Positions 12,521 to 24,533 of a DNA stretch of 64,000 nucleotides are shown here, piece after piece. Below the pieces are notes generated by a model. It was not told where the DNA came from. It was given only the letters and a program-made list of their open reading frames with translations, and did not search any database. Every line of letters starts with the position of its first letter. Positions within the stretch are counted from its first letter, which is position 1. The DNA comes from Mycolicibacterium peregrinum. Lineage in GTDB: Bacteria; Actinomycetota; Actinomycetes; Mycobacteriales; Mycobacteriaceae. The position numbers and the translations under genes were made by a program. Where the stretch lies: NCBI RefSeq assembly GCF_002102345.1, contig NZ_LQPP01000013.1, positions 1 to 64,000 on the forward strand. The letters run 5' to 3'.

Positions 12521-14410
12521 TCAGACTGTGCGAGCCAGCCGGTCGGCGAGCAGGCCGGCGAACTTGGCCGGGTCCTCGGGTATCTCGCCTTCGGCGAGAA
12601 GCGCTGTGCCATAGAGCAGTTCGGCAGTCTCGGTGAGCTGTTTCAGGTCTGTGTCGTCTGGCCGGTAGGCCTGACGCAGGCCGGTGACGAGCGGATGCAC
12701 CGGATTGAGTTCGAGAATCCTCTTTCCGATCGGAACCACTTGTCCGGACGCCCGGTACATGCGCGCCAGGGCGGGGGTGATGCCGAACGCGGGGGTGATC
12801 AGGCAGGCCGGCGACTCCGTCAGCCGGCTGGACAACCGCACCTCCGATACGTGCTCACTCAACGTTTCGGTCAGCCAGGCCAGCAGGTCGGCGAACTCCT
12901 TCTCCTGCTCGGTGCGCTCGGCCTCGTGTGCCGACTTCTCATCGTCGGAGTCGAGGTCAACCTCGCCCTTGGCGACCGACTGCAGCGGCTTGCCGTCGAA
13001 TTCCGGTACCGACCCCACCCAGACTTCGTCGACCGGGTCCGTGAGTAACAGCACCTCGTAGCCTCTGGCCTTGAACGCCTCCAGGTGCGGTGATTTCAGG
13101 AGCTGCTCGGTCGACGGCCCGGTCGCGTAGAAAATCTGTTCCTGACCGTCCTTCATGCGCTCGACGTACTCGGCCAGCGTGGTGAGCCCGTCCTCGCCCG
13201 CCGCGGCGGAGACGGTGGATGCGAAGGATGACACTCGCAGCAGCGTGTCCCGGTTGTCCGGGTCCGACATCAGGCCTTCCTTGAGGACGGCGCCGAACTG
13301 AGCCCACAACGTGCGGTAGTCCTGTGGCCGGCCCGACTGCAGATCGGCGATCGTCGACAGGACCTTCTTGGTCAGCCGCCGGCGGATCGCGGTGACCTGC
13401 CGGTCCTGCTGCAGGATCTCGCGGGAGACGTTGAGCGACATCCCTTGCGCGTCGACCACACCCTTCACGAAGCGAAGGTAGCCCGGGATGAGTTCGTCGC
13501 AATCGCCCATGACGAAAACGCGTTTGATGTACAGCTGCACGCCCACCCTGGCGTCCCTGGTGAACAGGTCGAACGGGGCGTGTGAGGGGATGAACAGCAG
13601 GGCCTGGTATTCGTAGGTGCCCTCGCCCTTCATCGGGATGACCGCGAGCGGCTCGTCCCAGGCATGGGCGATGTGCTTGTAGAACTCGCTGTACTCCTCG
13701 TCGGAGACCTCGTCCCTGGGCTTCGCCCACAGCGCCTTCATCGAGTTGAGCGTCTCGCCGTGCATCCGGATCGGCCAGGCGATGAAGTCGGAGTACTTCT
13801 TGACGAGCTCTCGGATCTTCGGCTCTGCCGTGTAATCGTGCAGTTGATCCTCGGCGTCCTCGGGCTTGAGGTGCAGCATGACCGAGGTGCCCGGAGGAGC
13901 ATCATCGACGGATTCGATGGTGTAGGTGCCGTCACCGCTGGACACCCATCGGGTGGCGCCGCTCTCGCCGGCCTTGCGGGTCAGCAGCTCGACCTTGTCG
14001 GCCACCATGAACGTCGAATAGAACCCGACGCCGAACTGGCCGATCAACTCTTCGGAGGCAGCCGCGTTCTTGGCCTCGCTCAACTGCTGGCGCAGCTCGG
14101 CGGTACCCGATTTCGCGAGGGTGCCGATCAGGTCGACCACTTCCTCGTGCGTCATACCGATGCCGTTGTCGCGCACGATCAGCGTCCGCGGCTCCTGCGA
14201 TACCTCGATCTCGATGTGGAGGTCAGAGGTGTCGGCGTCAAGGTCCTTGTTCCGGAGAGACTCGAGCCGCAGCTTGTCCAAGGCGTCCGAGGCATTCGAG
14301 ACGAGCTCCCGCAGAAAGGAGTCCTTGTTGGAGTACACCGAGTGGATCAGTAGTTCCAGCAGCTGGCGTGCCTGGGCCTGAAATTCCAAGTGCTCGACCT
14401 GTGGTGGCAT
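12521..14410 (-). CDS. htpG: Chaperone HtpG (bacterial Hsp90)
   Basis: 629 residues, full length for bacterial Hsp90. The GHKL ATPase domain is clear: [20 protein letters not shown] near residue 20, DNGIGMT near 100, and [11 protein letters not shown] near 143, followed by the middle and dimerisation domains. ATP-dependent cytosolic chaperone. The start ATG lies only 9 bp after the stop of the GAP-like gene, in the same direction and with little Shine-Dalgarno sequence of its own, so translation is probably coupled. This places an Hsp90 inside a lipopeptide operon. In M. tuberculosis htpG (Rv2299c) is not beside an NRPS. Whether this is the only genomic copy cannot be told from the window. 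Confidence 0.97.
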
Positions 14411-14419
14411 GTGAAGAGC

Positions 14420-15238
14420 TTAGAGACCGCCCATGCCGCGGGCTACCAGCGAGACACCGACGACTGCCAGAATGGCGGCCGCGAACTTCCGGTGATGGGC
14501 GCGCGCCCAGTCGTGTAGTCGTTGCAGGGCCGCCTGCGTCCTTTCCGGAGCAGCCACGTTGCTGATCAGAATGATCTCCTCCACCGCCAGCACGCCGATG
14601 ACGAACGCGATGGCGGCGCCGACCTGGACGCCGAGCACCGCGCCCGAGGCCACGATGATCGCAAGGGCGAACACCACCCCGTCGAGAGGCGGCAGCACGA
14701 TGATGCCGATCACGAAGGAGATCCACGAGGATCCGTCCCGCCAGGCGGCACGGATCCGGCCGAACAGCCGACGGATCGGTGATTCGCCTTCTTCCGCTGC
14801 GGCCGCCGCAGCCGTATGCAGGAGACGCGAGATCGCCGGTGGTGCCGATGAATCAAGCAACAATGTCGACACGCTGCCGGTGCCGTCGGGGTTCGCCACT
14901 GCCGGGTTGCCCTGAGGGGCCGGGCTTCGCAGCAGTGAACGCGCCAGCATCAGCGCGGCGATCACCAGCAGAGCCGCACCGATGATGATCGCGGTCCGTT
15001 GGGCGGCGGGGTTGGCGGTCGGGTTGGCGAAATCTTTGGCAAAGGATGCCGAGGAAGGTGCGGCGTGCAGCGCGATCAGCGGAACGATCAGGGTGGCCAG
15101 CCCGATGATCGCCGCGCCCGACCAGTAGGCGACCAGGTTCCGTAAAGGCCGAAGCCGGGACAGCACCACAAGGATGATGCCGAGCCGCACGGGGTTGATC
15201 GACGTCAGAAGCGCCAGTACCAGTAGTGACCCCCACAT
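14420..15238 (-). CDS. gap: GAP/SAP-family lipid-addressing integral membrane protein
   Basis: 272 residues, with several hydrophobic segments: residues 4-25, 36-60, about 85-105, 175-205, 210-235 and the C-terminus. The N-terminus (WGSLLVLALLTSINPVRLGI) and overall length match the GPL-addressing protein (Gap) and sulfolipid-addressing protein (Sap) family, small membrane proteins needed for surface display of GPL or sulfolipid. A strong ribosome site (GGAGGAG, 6 nt spacer) precedes the ATG. It lies 58 bp after pks and 9 bp before htpG on the same strand, so all are probably co-transcribed. The expected role is moving the lipopeptide across the envelope together with the MmpL proteins. Confidence 0.85.
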   Translation of the reverse strand: MWGSLLVLALLTSINPVRLGIILVVLSRLRPLRNLVAYWSGAAIIGLATLIVPLIALHAAPSSASFAKDFANPTANPAAQRTAIIIGAALLVIAALMLARSLLRSPAPQGNPAVANPDGTGSVSTLLLDSSAPPAISRLLHTAAAAAAEEGESPIRRLFGRIRAAWRDGSSWISFVIGIIVLPPLDGVVFALAIIVASGAVLGVQVGAAIAFVIGVLAVEEIILISNVAAPERTQAALQRLHDWARAHHRKFAAAILAVVGVSLVARGMGGL

Positions 15239-15296
15239 GGTTGTCTCCTCCGTCCGATTCGTGACCTCGGTCTGTCGATCGCGTGCCCGGGTTTTC

Positions 15297-18200
15297 TCAC
15301 GAGGCTTTCGCGGGAATGAGGCTCGCGCACAACAGTTCTGTCAAGCCATGGATGGTCGTGATCCCGGTGGCGGGAATCCGCACGCCGGTCTCGGTTTCGA
15401 TGCGGGTGCGTAGTTCGAGAGCCCCCAGCGAGTCCATGCCGTATTCGGACAGCGGACGGTCGGGGTCCACGCTGCGGCGCAGGATCAGGCCGATCTGGGT
15501 CGAGATCGCCTGCTGCACCCTGATGGGCCACTCCTCGGCGGGAATCTTGTCGAGCTCGGCCAGCAGTTTGCCTGCACCCGCGTGGTTTTGACCGTTGGAC
15601 CGGAATGCCTCGGCAAAAGGTATCCGCTCGGCGAAGCTACTCAGCCAAGGTGCGCCGGTGATCGGCGCGTACCCCGTGTAGGCGCGATTGTGACGAAGCA
15701 GCGCTTCGAAGGCGTACGCGCCCTCGTCGGGAGTGATGGCGATGCCGGCCCCCTCGGCCAGATCGGTGCCGCGACCGATCTGCCCCCAGGCTCCCCACGC
15801 GATCGCCATGCCGGGCAGGCCCTGAGCTCGGCGCCACAAGCTGAATGCGTCCAGCCAGCTGTTGGCCGCCGCGTAGGCGCCCTGACCGGGTGAGCCGACC
15901 AGGGCGGCCGCCGACGAGAACGAACAGAACCAGTCAAGGGGCTGGTCGGCGTCGGCTTCCTGGAGGGCACGGTGCAGATTCCAGGCGCCGTAAACCTTGG
16001 GGGCCCAGTCGCGCTCGATGAGCTCATCGGTGATGTTGGTCAACGCCGCGTCCTCGATCACCCCCGCCGCGTGCAACACACCGCACACGGGCAGCCCACT
16101 GGCGGTCGCAGCGGCCACCAACCGTTCCGCGGTGCGAGGTTCGGCGATGTCACCGCATTCGACCACGATGTCAGCACCCGTCGCACGAATGCGATCGATG
16201 GTCGCCTGTGCCTGGGCGTTCGGCTGTGACCGGGAGGACAACACGATGCGTCCACAACCGTTCACGGCCATCCTCTCGGCTACGAACAGTCCGAGCCCGC
16301 CGAGACCACCGGTGACTATGTAGGCCCCGTCGGGGCGGAACACGTGCACCTGCGACGGCGGGACCACCAGCCTGCTGGAGCCGGTGTGCGGGATGTCGAG
16401 CACGAGCTTGCCTGTGTGTTGGGCGCCGCCGATCATCCGAATGGCGGTGGCAGCGTCGGCAAGTGGGTACCGGGTGAACTCCGGCATCGGCAGGTCGCCC
16501 TCCGCGCTCAGCAGGTACACCGTGGCCAGCAGCTCCCGGAGTCGGTCGGGGTGACTGACGGACATCAGCGCCAGGTCGACGGCATGGAACGAGAGGTTGC
16601 GCCGGAAGGGGAAGAGACCCAGTCGGGTGTCGCCGTAGATGTCCCGCTTGCCGATCTCCACGAACCGCCCACCGAATGCCAGCAATTCGAGGCCGGCCCG
16701 CTGGGCGGCGCCGGTCACCGAATTCAGCACGATGTCTACGCCGTACCCCTGGGTGTCCTCGCGGATCCGATCCGCGAAATCGAGGGTCCGCGAATCGTAG
16801 ACGTGCTCAACACCCATGTCGCGCAACAACTGCCGACGTTGCTCGCTGCCTGCCGTGGCGAAGATCTCCGCGCCTGCGGCACGGGCGATCGCCATCGCCG
16901 CCTGCCCGACCCCGCCGGTCGCCGAGTGGATCAGCACCTTGTCGCCCGCTCTGATCCGCGCCATGTCGTTGAGCCCGTAGTACGCGGTGGCGGTCGCGAC
17001 CGTCAGCGCCGCTGCCTCCGCGTCGGACAGGCCGGCCGGCAAGGTGGTGGCCAGGCGTGCGTCGCACGTGACGAACGTGCCCCAACAACCGTCGGCGCAC
17101 AGACCGCCGACGTGATCGCCGACCCGGTGGTCGGTCACGTCGGGTCCGACGGCGGTCACCACGCCGGCGAAGTCGATGCCGAGCTGCGGAAGTTGGCCGT
17201 CGAAGGCGGGATAGCGGCCGAAGGCCACCAGCACGTCGGCGAAGTTGATGCTGGACGCGGTGACCGCAACCTCGATCTGTCCCGGCCCCGGCGCAACGTG
17301 GTCGCAGGCGACGAGTTCCATGGATTCGAGGTCGCCGGGTGTGCGGATCTGCAGGCGCATCCGGTCGCGCTCATGGTCGGCGAGGGTGGTTTGCCGTTCC
17401 TCGGGGCGCAGCGGGGCAAGACACAACCGGGCGGTGTACCAACGGCCGTCGCGCCAGGCGGTCTCGTCTTCCTCGGACCCACTGAGCAGTTGCAGCGCCA
17501 GCTGTTCAGCGTCGGTGGCCTCGTCCACGTCGATCTGGGTGGCCACCAGGTGCGGATGTTCGGAGCCGATCACCCTGATCAGACCCCGCAACTCGGCCTG
17601 CTCGAGATTGGCCACATCGCCGGCCACCACGGTCTGCGCGCCGCGGGTCACGACGTAGAGGCGAGGCAGCTCGCCCGGTATCTCGGGCAGTTCGCGGGTG
17701 ATGTGCACCAGGTGGCGCACGTACTCGCGGCCCCGTAGCGGGAACTCGTCGCCGGCGTCTGAACTCTTCGGTTCCGCAAGGATCACCACACCGGTGAACT
17801 GTCCACCGCGCAGTCGGCTGCTGAGCTCGTGCCCGGTCGATGGGTCATCGTCGCGGCTGGGCCAACTCATGGTGGTGCACTGCGCGCCATGGCCGGTCAA
17901 AACGCTGCACAACTTGTCTGTCACGGCATCGGCGGCAGCTGTGGCACTGATCAGCAGCCAGGACCCGGCGTCGGCATACTCCGCCTCCGGCAGTTCGCGT
18001 TGCTGCCATTCCACAGCCAGCAGCCGCTCGCTGAGAACCTGGTCGTCGTGGGCAGTTCCGGAGACTCCGGTGCCGAGTCGTAGCCCCTCGACCCTGAGCA
18101 GGACCGAACCCTCCTCGTCGAGCACATCGATGTCGGCCTCGATTTCCGAGGCGTCGGCGTGGATCAGCCGGGTGTAGCAGTAGCGCGCGTTGCGGGCCGG

Positions 18201-21200
18201 ACCGTAGCCCCGCAATCGACGGACCTCCAACGGTAACGCCAGCACGTCACCGCCGAGGGCCTGCACGTCGGGGATGGCCTCCACGGACTGGAAGCACGCA
18301 TCCAGCAGCGCCGGGTGTACCTGGTAGGCATCCTGTTGCGACCGGATCGAGCGGGGCAGTGCCACCTCGGCGAGCACGGCCTGAGCTGGGCCGGTGTGTA
18401 CTGCGACCAGACCGGAGAACGCCGGACCGTACTGAATACCGTGTTCGCTCACACGGTTCCGGATGTCGTCGCCGCTCTCCTCGCCGGGGAGCGCAACCAG
18501 GAGATCCGACAGATCGTAGGCGGCAGGCTGCTCTTCCTCTGCGGCCTGCAGTACCGCGCTTGCGTGCCGCGCCTGGTCCCCGTCGTGATTGGTCTCGACG
18601 GTGAAGTCGACGACCCCCGGCGACGCCACCAGCGCCGTCGCCCCGACCGGGGTCTGCTCGTCCAGCAACAGTGCCTGCTCGAAGTGGACCTCGCGGACCT
18701 CCGACGCCGCGCCCAACACCGAGTTCGCGGCCGCCAGCGCCATCTCGCAGTAGGCGGCTCCGGGAAGCACGGCAACGTTGCGGATCTGGTGGTCGGAGAG
18801 CCACGGCTGGGCGGCCGTGCCGACATCCGCCTGCCACACGTGGTGCTCGGGCTGTTCCTGCAGGCGCACGCCGGGCCCCAACAGCGGGTGTACCGCGATG
18901 GTGCAGCCGCCGTGCGTCGGAGAATCGTGCCCGCCGCCGCTCAGCCACAGCCGGCCGTGCGTCCAGGTCGGAAGTGGGGCGTCCACCAACCGCCCGCTCG
19001 GGCCGAGCTCGGTGAAATCGACTGCCGCGCCTGCGCTGTGCAAGTCGACCAGGAACCCGCGCAACCCGTTCGGCAGGGCCTGCCCGCGGCGCATCGCGGC
19101 CAGGGCGGCCATCGGTGTCTCGCGACTGCGGGCCGTCTGTTCGAGGGCCCGGGTGAGCAGCGGGTGCGGCGAGAGTTCGGCGAAGACCCGGTGCCCGTCC
19201 TCCAGCGCCGCTTGTACGGCCGTGGCGAACCGCACCATCCGGCGCATGTTGGTCACCCAGTACGCGGCGTCGCACACCGGTTGCTCGCGGGGGTCGAACA
19301 GTGTCGCGGAGTAGAAGGGGATCTCCGGTGGCATCGGTTTCAGGTCGGAGAGTGCCGCGGTCAGATCGCCGATGATCGGCTCGACCTGTGGCGAGTGGAA
19401 GGCGACATCGACCGGGACCTCACGAGCCGGCACCCCGCGCTTCTCCCATTCGGCGACGAGTTCGCGAACCGTCTGGGTGGCACCGGCCACGACGGTGGAT
19501 TCCGGCGAGGCGACGATCGCCACCACGACATCGCTGATTCCGCGTCCGGTCAGCTCTGAAAGCACCTGCTTGGCAGGAAGTTCCACCGCGGCGGTGGCGC
19601 CTGTGCCGGCAATCCGCGACATGAGTTGTGAGCGGCGGCAGATCAGGCGTAGTCCGTCTTCGAGCGAAAGCGCGCCTGCGACAACGGCTGCTGCGCCTTC
19701 GCCCAGGGAGTGGCCGATGACCGCAGCGGGGCGCACCCCGTACGCCCTCATCGTGGCGGCCAAGGCCACCTGCATGGTGAACAGCGTCGGCTGCAGCCGA
19801 TCCTGACCGCTGACGGTCTCCGCCGCCGACATCGCCTCGGTCACCGAGAATCCGGACTCGGCGGCGATGATCGGCTCGGCCAGGGCCACGGTGGCGGCGA
19901 ACACCGGTTCGGTCGCCAACAACTCGGCACCCATTGCCGCCCACTGTGAACCCTGGCCGGAGAACACCCAGACCGGGCCTCGGTCGCTGCGCCCGACCGC
20001 CGCTTCATGGGGCGCCTCGCCGTCCGCGATCTCACGTAGCGCCGCGGTGAGTTCGGCGCGGGTACTTGCGTTGACGGCGGTGCGTACCGGTCGGTGCACG
20101 CGTCGGCGCGCCAGGGTGTACGCCAGATCGGTGAGCGCGACCTCGTCGTGTGTCTGCACCCAGTCGGCCAGCCGGGCAGCGGTGTGACGCAGCTCTTCTG
20201 GCGAGGTGGACGACAGCGGGAACAGCAGTGGTGCCGCATCCGCCTCGGGGCCCACGTCGGTGGCGGCGGGATCCGGTGCCTGCTCGGGGGCCTGCTCCAC
20301 GATGGCGTGCACGTTGGTCCCCGAGAGCCCGTATGACGACACCGCGGCCCGCCGGGGATGGTGCCCGTTGGTGCACCATGCCGTGGTCTCTTGGGGCACA
20401 AAGAGATTGGTCTCGATCGGGGCGAGCTGATCGGGTAGGCGGGTGAAATGGAGATTCGGCGGAACCACACCGTGGCGCACTGCGAGAACGGCTTTCATCA
20501 GCCCGACCGCGCCGGATGCCGCCTGGGCATGTCCCATGTTGGTCTTCACCGACGTGAGGGCGCAGCGTCCGTCGACGCCGTACACCTTCGCCAGGCTGGC
20601 GTACTCGATCGGGTCGCCGACCGGGGTGCCCGTACCGTGCGCTTCGACCATCCCGACCGTGCCGGGATCGATACCTGCTGCGGCCAAGGCCATTCGGTAC
20701 ACCGCGGTCTGTGCGGCATCCGACGGCGTGGCGATGTTCACGGTGTGACCGTCCTGGTTGGCGGCCGTGCCGCGGACCACGGCCAGGATCCGATCACCGT
20801 CGCGCACCGCGTCGGCCAATCGCTTCAGCAGCACCACAGCACAACCCTCGCCCGAAACGAACCCGTCGGCCGCGGTGTCGAATGCGTGACAACGCCCGGT
20901 GGGGGACAGCATTCCCTCGGCTGATCCGGAGGCGAACTTCCGCGGGTCCAGCACCAGGGTGACGCCGCCGGCGAAGGCCAGGTCACTCTCGCCCTCGTGC
21001 AGGCTGCGGCAGGCCAGGTGCACCGCGGTCAGGCCGGAGGAGCAGGCCGTGTCGACCGTGAGTGCCGGGCCGTGGACCCCCAGGGCGTAGGCGACCCTTC
21101 CGGAAGCCAGGCTGAAGTTGGTTCCGCTGTACCCGTACGCGGCCTCAAGGGATTCGGCGTCAGCGGCCAGCATCACGTAGTCGCCGTGCGTCAGCCCGAC

Positions 21201-21635
21201 GAAGACTCCGGTGCTCGAGTCCGTCAGATCGTCGCGGGAGATGCCGGCATGTTCCATGGCCTCCCATGCCGTCTCGAGCAGAATCCGATGCTGAGGGTCG
21301 ATCGCAGTACCCTCGCGCTCGTTGATCTCGAAGAACTCCGAGTCGAAGCCGGCGACGTCATCGATGAACGCACCCCATTTCGACACCGATCGTCCGGGAA
21401 CCCCGGGTTCCGGGTCGTAATAATCGTCGGCATCCCAACGGTCGGGCGGCACCTCGGTGACCAGATCGTCGCCGCGGATCAGCGCGTCCCACAGTTGTTC
21501 GGGGGAGTCGATGCCGCCGGGAAGCCGGCACGACATCCCGATGACGGCGACCGGGGTGACCGGTTTGCCGTGCCGCGGGCTCGGAGGCATCTCGGAATCG
21601 GGCTCCGGCAACCTGCCATACATGCTCTCGGACAT
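15297..21635 (-). CDS. pks: MAS-like iterative type I polyketide synthase (KS-AT-DH-ER-KR-ACP)
   Basis: About 2112 residues with one full reducing set. KS: DTACSSG, Cys near 198. AT: GHSLGE, Ser near 643. [12 protein letters not shown] with the following PGAAY. ER: nucleotide motif [28 protein letters not shown], Ser near 2069. The architecture and the DH motif are those of mycocerosic acid synthase relatives. The AT signatures GHSLGE and AFH point to malonyl-CoA, not methylmalonyl-CoA, so it should add straight C2 units to a starter acyl chain. A TTG lies two codons upstream at 21641, but AGGAGG is 10 nt from the ATG at 21635 and only 4 nt from the TTG, so ATG is chosen. Divergent from the FAAL gene, which should supply its acyl-adenylate starter. 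Confidence 0.93.
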   Translation of the reverse strand: MSESMYGRLPEPDSEMPPSPRHGKPVTPVAVIGMSCRLPGGIDSPEQLWDALIRGDDLVTEVPPDRWDADDYYDPEPGVPGRSVSKWGAFIDDVAGFDSEFFEINEREGTAIDPQHRILLETAWEAMEHAGISRDDLTDSSTGVFVGLTHGDYVMLAADAESLEAAYGYSGTNFSLASGRVAYALGVHGPALTVDTACSSGLTAVHLACRSLHEGESDLAFAGGVTLVLDPRKFASGSAEGMLSPTGRCHAFDTAADGFVSGEGCAVVLLKRLADAVRDGDRILAVVRGTAANQDGHTVNIATPSDAAQTAVYRMALAAAGIDPGTVGMVEAHGTGTPVGDPIEYASLAKVYGVDGRCALTSVKTNMGHAQAASGAVGLMKAVLAVRHGVVPPNLHFTRLPDQLAPIETNLFVPQETTAWCTNGHHPRRAAVSSYGLSGTNVHAIVEQAPEQAPDPAATDVGPEADAAPLLFPLSSTSPEELRHTAARLADWVQTHDEVALTDLAYTLARRRVHRPVRTAVNASTRAELTAALREIADGEAPHEAAVGRSDRGPVWVFSGQGSQWAAMGAELLATEPVFAATVALAEPIIAAESGFSVTEAMSAAETVSGQDRLQPTLFTMQVALAATMRAYGVRPAAVIGHSLGEGAAAVVAGALSLEDGLRLICRRSQLMSRIAGTGATAAVELPAKQVLSELTGRGISDVVVAIVASPESTVVAGATQTVRELVAEWEKRGVPAREVPVDVAFHSPQVEPIIGDLTAALSDLKPMPPEIPFYSATLFDPREQPVCDAAYWVTNMRRMVRFATAVQAALEDGHRVFAELSPHPLLTRALEQTARSRETPMAALAAMRRGQALPNGLRGFLVDLHSAGAAVDFTELGPSGRLVDAPLPTWTHGRLWLSGGGHDSPTHGGCTIAVHPLLGPGVRLQEQPEHHVWQADVGTAAQPWLSDHQIRNVAVLPGAAYCEMALAAANSVLGAASEVREVHFEQALLLDEQTPVGATALVASPGVVDFTVETNHDGDQARHASAVLQAAEEEQPAAYDLSDLLVALPGEESGDDIRNRVSEHGIQYGPAFSGLVAVHTGPAQAVLAEVALPRSIRSQQDAYQVHPALLDACFQSVEAIPDVQALGGDVLALPLEVRRLRGYGPARNARYCYTRLIHADASEIEADIDVLDEEGSVLLRVEGLRLGTGVSGTAHDDQVLSERLLAVEWQQRELPEAEYADAGSWLLISATAAADAVTDKLCSVLTGHGAQCTTMSWPSRDDDPSTGHELSSRLRGGQFTGVVILAEPKSSDAGDEFPLRGREYVRHLVHITRELPEIPGELPRLYVVTRGAQTVVAGDVANLEQAELRGLIRVIGSEHPHLVATQIDVDEATDAEQLALQLLSGSEEDETAWRDGRWYTARLCLAPLRPEERQTTLADHERDRMRLQIRTPGDLESMELVACDHVAPGPGQIEVAVTASSINFADVLVAFGRYPAFDGQLPQLGIDFAGVVTAVGPDVTDHRVGDHVGGLCADGCWGTFVTCDARLATTLPAGLSDAEAAALTVATATAYYGLNDMARIRAGDKVLIHSATGGVGQAAMAIARAAGAEIFATAGSEQRRQLLRDMGVEHVYDSRTLDFADRIREDTQGYGVDIVLNSVTGAAQRAGLELLAFGGRFVEIGKRDIYGDTRLGLFPFRRNLSFHAVDLALMSVSHPDRLRELLATVYLLSAEGDLPMPEFTRYPLADAATAIRMIGGAQHTGKLVLDIPHTGSSRLVVPPSQVHVFRPDGAYIVTGGLGGLGLFVAERMAVNGCGRIVLSSRSQPNAQAQATIDRIRATGADIVVECGDIAEPRTAERLVAAATASGLPVCGVLHAAGVIEDAALTNITDELIERDWAPKVYGAWNLHRALQEADADQPLDWFCSFSSAAALVGSPGQGAYAAANSWLDAFSLWRRAQGLPGMAIAWGAWGQIGRGTDLAEGAGIAITPDEGAYAFEALLRHNRAYTGYAPITGAPWLSSFAERIPFAEAFRSNGQNHAGAGKLLAELDKIPAEEWPIRVQQAISTQIGLILRRSVDPDRPLSEYGMDSLGALELRTRIETETGVRIPATGITTIHGLTELLCASLIPAKAS

Positions 21636-21641
21636 TGCCAA

Positions 21642-21966
21642 GTGCCCTCCTCCCCGAGGCCGATTGGCGGTCTGGCCGCTACCGGTTCGGATGCCCGGCG
21701 CTGGTGCGGTGAGCCGACGCAGCTACGCCGGTGTTCTCCCACCGCCCTCGCCGGCGCAGGGTCCTCAGCGGGCGGTCACAGTTACTCACGCTAGATTCGC
21801 TGGGGGTGAGTTGTCCCACGATCGGAGCAATCGATCGGTCAGATACAAGCGATTGCAAATAGTTTGCGCAACCGCACGAATAAATGACATAACTGTGACG
21901 CACTCTCGGTGCAGTTGAAGTTTGCCGCGCTTTCCAGATATGCGGCTGCAGTCGCGGCGTTACCCT
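21642..21966. promoter_or_regulatory. Divergent pks/FAAL promoter region with a short palindrome
   Basis: This 325-bp gap separates the two divergent arms of the lipopeptide cluster. Its centre is more AT-rich than the surrounding genes (about 21840-21910) and holds GCAAA-TAG-TTTGC at 21855-21867, nested in a looser TTGCAAA/TTTGCGCAA dyad. A regulator controlling both arms would bind here. No -10 or -35 can be assigned with confidence, and no regulator gene is visible within the cluster. Confidence 0.45.
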
Positions 21967-23730
21967 ATGCCCGTGGGTGATACGTCCATTCTGACGTTGC
22001 TGAACGAGCGTGCGGGTCTTCAAGGTGACGACAACGCGGTCACTTTTATTGATTATGAAAATAACTGGGATGGCGCTCCGGAAAGCCTGACCTTTGCGCA
22101 GTTGTACCGCCGGACGCGGAACCTGGCGCGACATCTCCAGGAGTGCGGGGCGCCGGGTGACCGCGCTCTGATCCTGGCCCCGCAGGGGATCGACTACATC
22201 GTGGCTTTTCTCGGCGCGATGCAGGCGGGACGCATCGCGGTTCCGTTGTCGGTGCCGCTGGGAGGCGCCACCGATGACCGGGTCGGATCTGTGCTGCGGG
22301 ATGCTGCGCCGACCGTCATCCTCACCACGTCCGCGGTCGCCGGCGTGGTGGCCAACTACATCTCAACTCAACTCGACTCCTCTCCACTCGACGGATCAGC
22401 TCCGGCGATGGTGGAGGTCGACCGCCTCGATCTCGATGCGTCGAACGGCTTCTCCGGGGCCGGCATCGACAATCACCCGGACACCGCGTACTTGCAGTAC
22501 ACGTCGGGGTCCACCCGGAACCCGGCCGGGGTGATGATGTCGCACGAAAACCTGATGGCCAATTTCCGGCAACTGTTGCCCGGATACTTTTCCGCCTTCG
22601 GAAATGTCATCCCGCCCGGCGCCACGATTGTGTCGTGGCTGCCGTTCTATCACGATATGGGTTTGTACCTCGGAGTTTGTGCTCCGGTGCTGGCCGGAGT
22701 TCCCGCCGTGCTCACCAGTCCGATGGCGTTCCTGCAACGACCGGCCAGGTGGATGCAATTGTTGGCTGACAATCCCCGGGCCTATTCCGCCGCGCCGAAC
22801 TTCGCCTTCGAATTGGCTGTGCGAAAGACATCGGACGACGACCTGGCCGGCCGCGACCTCTCTGATGTGTTGGTCATCATCACCGGCGCGGAGCGGGTGC
22901 ATCCGGCAACGCTCGAGCGCTTCACCGACCGCTTTGCGCGGTTCAAGCTGAACCCGGCGGCGATCCGCCCGTCGTACGGGCTCGCAGAGGCGACCGTCTA
23001 CGTGGCGAGCAACCCACCGGATCGGCCACCGGCGGTCGTGCGATTCGAATCAGACAAGTTGACCGCCGGGGTGGCGGAGCGTACGGAGAACAGCAACGGC
23101 ACACCTTTGGTCAGCTACCAGATGCCGCAGTCACCGACGATCCGGATCGTCGACTCCGAGACCCGCACCGAATGCCCGCCCGGTTCGGTCGGTGAGATCT
23201 GGGTGTACGGGGACAACGTCGCGACCGGTTACTGGGGCAGACCCGCGGAGAGCACGGCCACGTTCGGCGGCCAGCTGGTAACGCCTTCGGACGGCACCCC
23301 TGAAGGGCCGTGGCTGCGCACCGGGGATCTCGGCTTCGAGTCCGACGGCGAGCTGTTCGTGGTCGGCCGCATCAAGGATCTACTGATCGTGTACGGGCGC
23401 AACCATTCTCCCGACGACATCGAGGCGACAATCCAGGAGATCACCCGGGGTCGATGTGCGGCGATCGCGGTTCCGGACGGTCGCACCGAGAAGCTCGTCG
23501 TCATCATCGAAGTCAGAAAGCAGGGCGACTCTCATGCGGAGACCATGGACAAACTCTCCACCGTCAAGCGAGAGGTGACCTCGGCGATATCCCACTCGCA
23601 CAGCCTCGGTGTCGCCGATCTTGTTCCGGTGCTGCCCGGTTCGATCCCGATCACCACGAGCGGCAAAGTCCGACGGTCGGCGTGCGTCGAGCATTATCGG
23701 CAGGGCCGGTTCGCCCGGTTGGACGCGTAG
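21967..23730 (+). CDS. Fatty-acyl-AMP ligase (FadD23/FadD32-like FAAL)
   Basis: 587 residues from ATG 21967 ([17 protein letters not shown]); in-frame TTG 21922 and ATG 21940 lie upstream, but the chosen start fits the family N-terminus. P-loop [18 protein letters not shown], the FAAL-typical segment [39 protein letters not shown], and the C-terminal lysine in TTSGKVRRS are present. FAALs activate long fatty acids as acyl-adenylates and load them directly on an ACP of a PKS or NRPS without CoA. Divergent from pks, as fadD23-type genes are near pks in GPL loci. It most likely primes the PKS, or supplies the N-terminal acyl chain to the first condensation domain. Confidence 0.9.
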   Translation: MPVGDTSILTLLNERAGLQGDDNAVTFIDYENNWDGAPESLTFAQLYRRTRNLARHLQECGAPGDRALILAPQGIDYIVAFLGAMQAGRIAVPLSVPLGGATDDRVGSVLRDAAPTVILTTSAVAGVVANYISTQLDSSPLDGSAPAMVEVDRLDLDASNGFSGAGIDNHPDTAYLQYTSGSTRNPAGVMMSHENLMANFRQLLPGYFSAFGNVIPPGATIVSWLPFYHDMGLYLGVCAPVLAGVPAVLTSPMAFLQRPARWMQLLADNPRAYSAAPNFAFELAVRKTSDDDLAGRDLSDVLVIITGAERVHPATLERFTDRFARFKLNPAAIRPSYGLAEATVYVASNPPDRPPAVVRFESDKLTAGVAERTENSNGTPLVSYQMPQSPTIRIVDSETRTECPPGSVGEIWVYGDNVATGYWGRPAESTATFGGQLVTPSDGTPEGPWLRTGDLGFESDGELFVVGRIKDLLIVYGRNHSPDDIEATIQEITRGRCAAIAVPDGRTEKLVVIIEVRKQGDSHAETMDKLSTVKREVTSAISHSHSLGVADLVPVLPGSIPITTSGKVRRSACVEHYRQGRFARLDA

Positions 23731-23753
23731 CAGACAACGCGGGGCGGGGGAGA

Positions 23754-24533
23754 ATGAATCTGGCCTACGAAGACCGCGGCCACGGTGAGGCGGTGCTGTT
23801 CATTGCCGGCCAAGGCGGTCTCGGACGCACCTGGGATCTGCACCAGGTGCCTGCATTCCGGGCTGCGGGGTACCGCGTCATCACGTTCGACAACCGGGGA
23901 GTCGGTGCCACAGCGCATACCGACACGTTCACCACCGCGACGATGGTGACCGATACGGCCGAGTTGATCGAGCGGCTGGGCGTTGCGCCCGTACGGCTCG
24001 TCGGTGTCTCGATGGGCTCCTACATCGCGCAGGAACTGATGCTGTCCCGACCGGAACTGGTGAGCCAGGCGGCGCTGATGGCCACGCGTGGCCGCCACGA
24101 CCGGGCGCGCGAGTTCTTCCGGAAGGCAGAGTTGGAGCTCGCCGGGTCCGACGTGCGTCTCCCGCCGGCCTATGAAGCGAAACTTCGTTTGTTGGAGAAC
24201 TTTTCGCCGAAAACCCTGAACGATGACAGCTCGGTCCGCGACTGGATCGACACCTTCACGATGTGGCCCACCAAGCCGACCCGGGGAGTCCGCGCCCAGT
24301 ATGACGTGGCCCCCGAGCAGGACCGGCGGCCCGCATACCGGTCGATCGCCACGCCGGTGCTGGTGATCGGTTTCGCCGACGACCTCGTGATGCCCCCGCA
24401 CCTCGGCGCGGAGGTGGCAGAGGCCCTTCCGAACGGCCGGTATCTCGAGATCGCCGACACGGGGCACCTGGGATTCCTCGAACGGCCGGAAGCGGTGAAC
24501 TCGGCGATCCTGGAGTTCTTCGGCGATGCCTGA
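23754..24533 (+). CDS. Alpha/beta hydrolase
   Basis: 259 residues from ATG 23754 (GGGGGAGA ribosome site just before it). Alpha/beta hydrolase fold: oxyanion region FIAGQGGLGRTW near residue 16, nucleophile elbow GVSMGS with Ser86, acidic residue in GFADDLVMPP and catalytic His in DTGHLGF near the C-terminus. It sits 23 bp after the FAAL gene and is likely co-transcribed. The substrate is unknown. In this setting it could be a type II editing thioesterase or an esterase acting on the lipopeptide, but the sequence resembles generic hydrolases more than RifR-type thioesterases. Confidence 0.8.
   Translation: MNLAYEDRGHGEAVLFIAGQGGLGRTWDLHQVPAFRAAGYRVITFDNRGVGATAHTDTFTTATMVTDTAELIERLGVAPVRLVGVSMGSYIAQELMLSRPELVSQAALMATRGRHDRAREFFRKAELELAGSDVRLPPAYEAKLRLLENFSPKTLNDDSSVRDWIDTFTMWPTKPTRGVRAQYDVAPEQDRRPAYRSIATPVLVIGFADDLVMPPHLGAEVAEALPNGRYLEIADTGHLGFLERPEAVNSAILEFFGDA

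Noticed and set aside
16344..19559. Plus-strand frames 16344-17738 and 18315-19559 within pks
   Set aside because: Antisense to conserved ER, KR and DH domains; Arg/Gly/His-rich composition without any family motif.
23310..23753. 407-residue version of the alpha/beta hydrolase
   Set aside because: The extension overlaps the FAAL gene in another frame; ATG 23754 has a good ribosome site and fits the fold.
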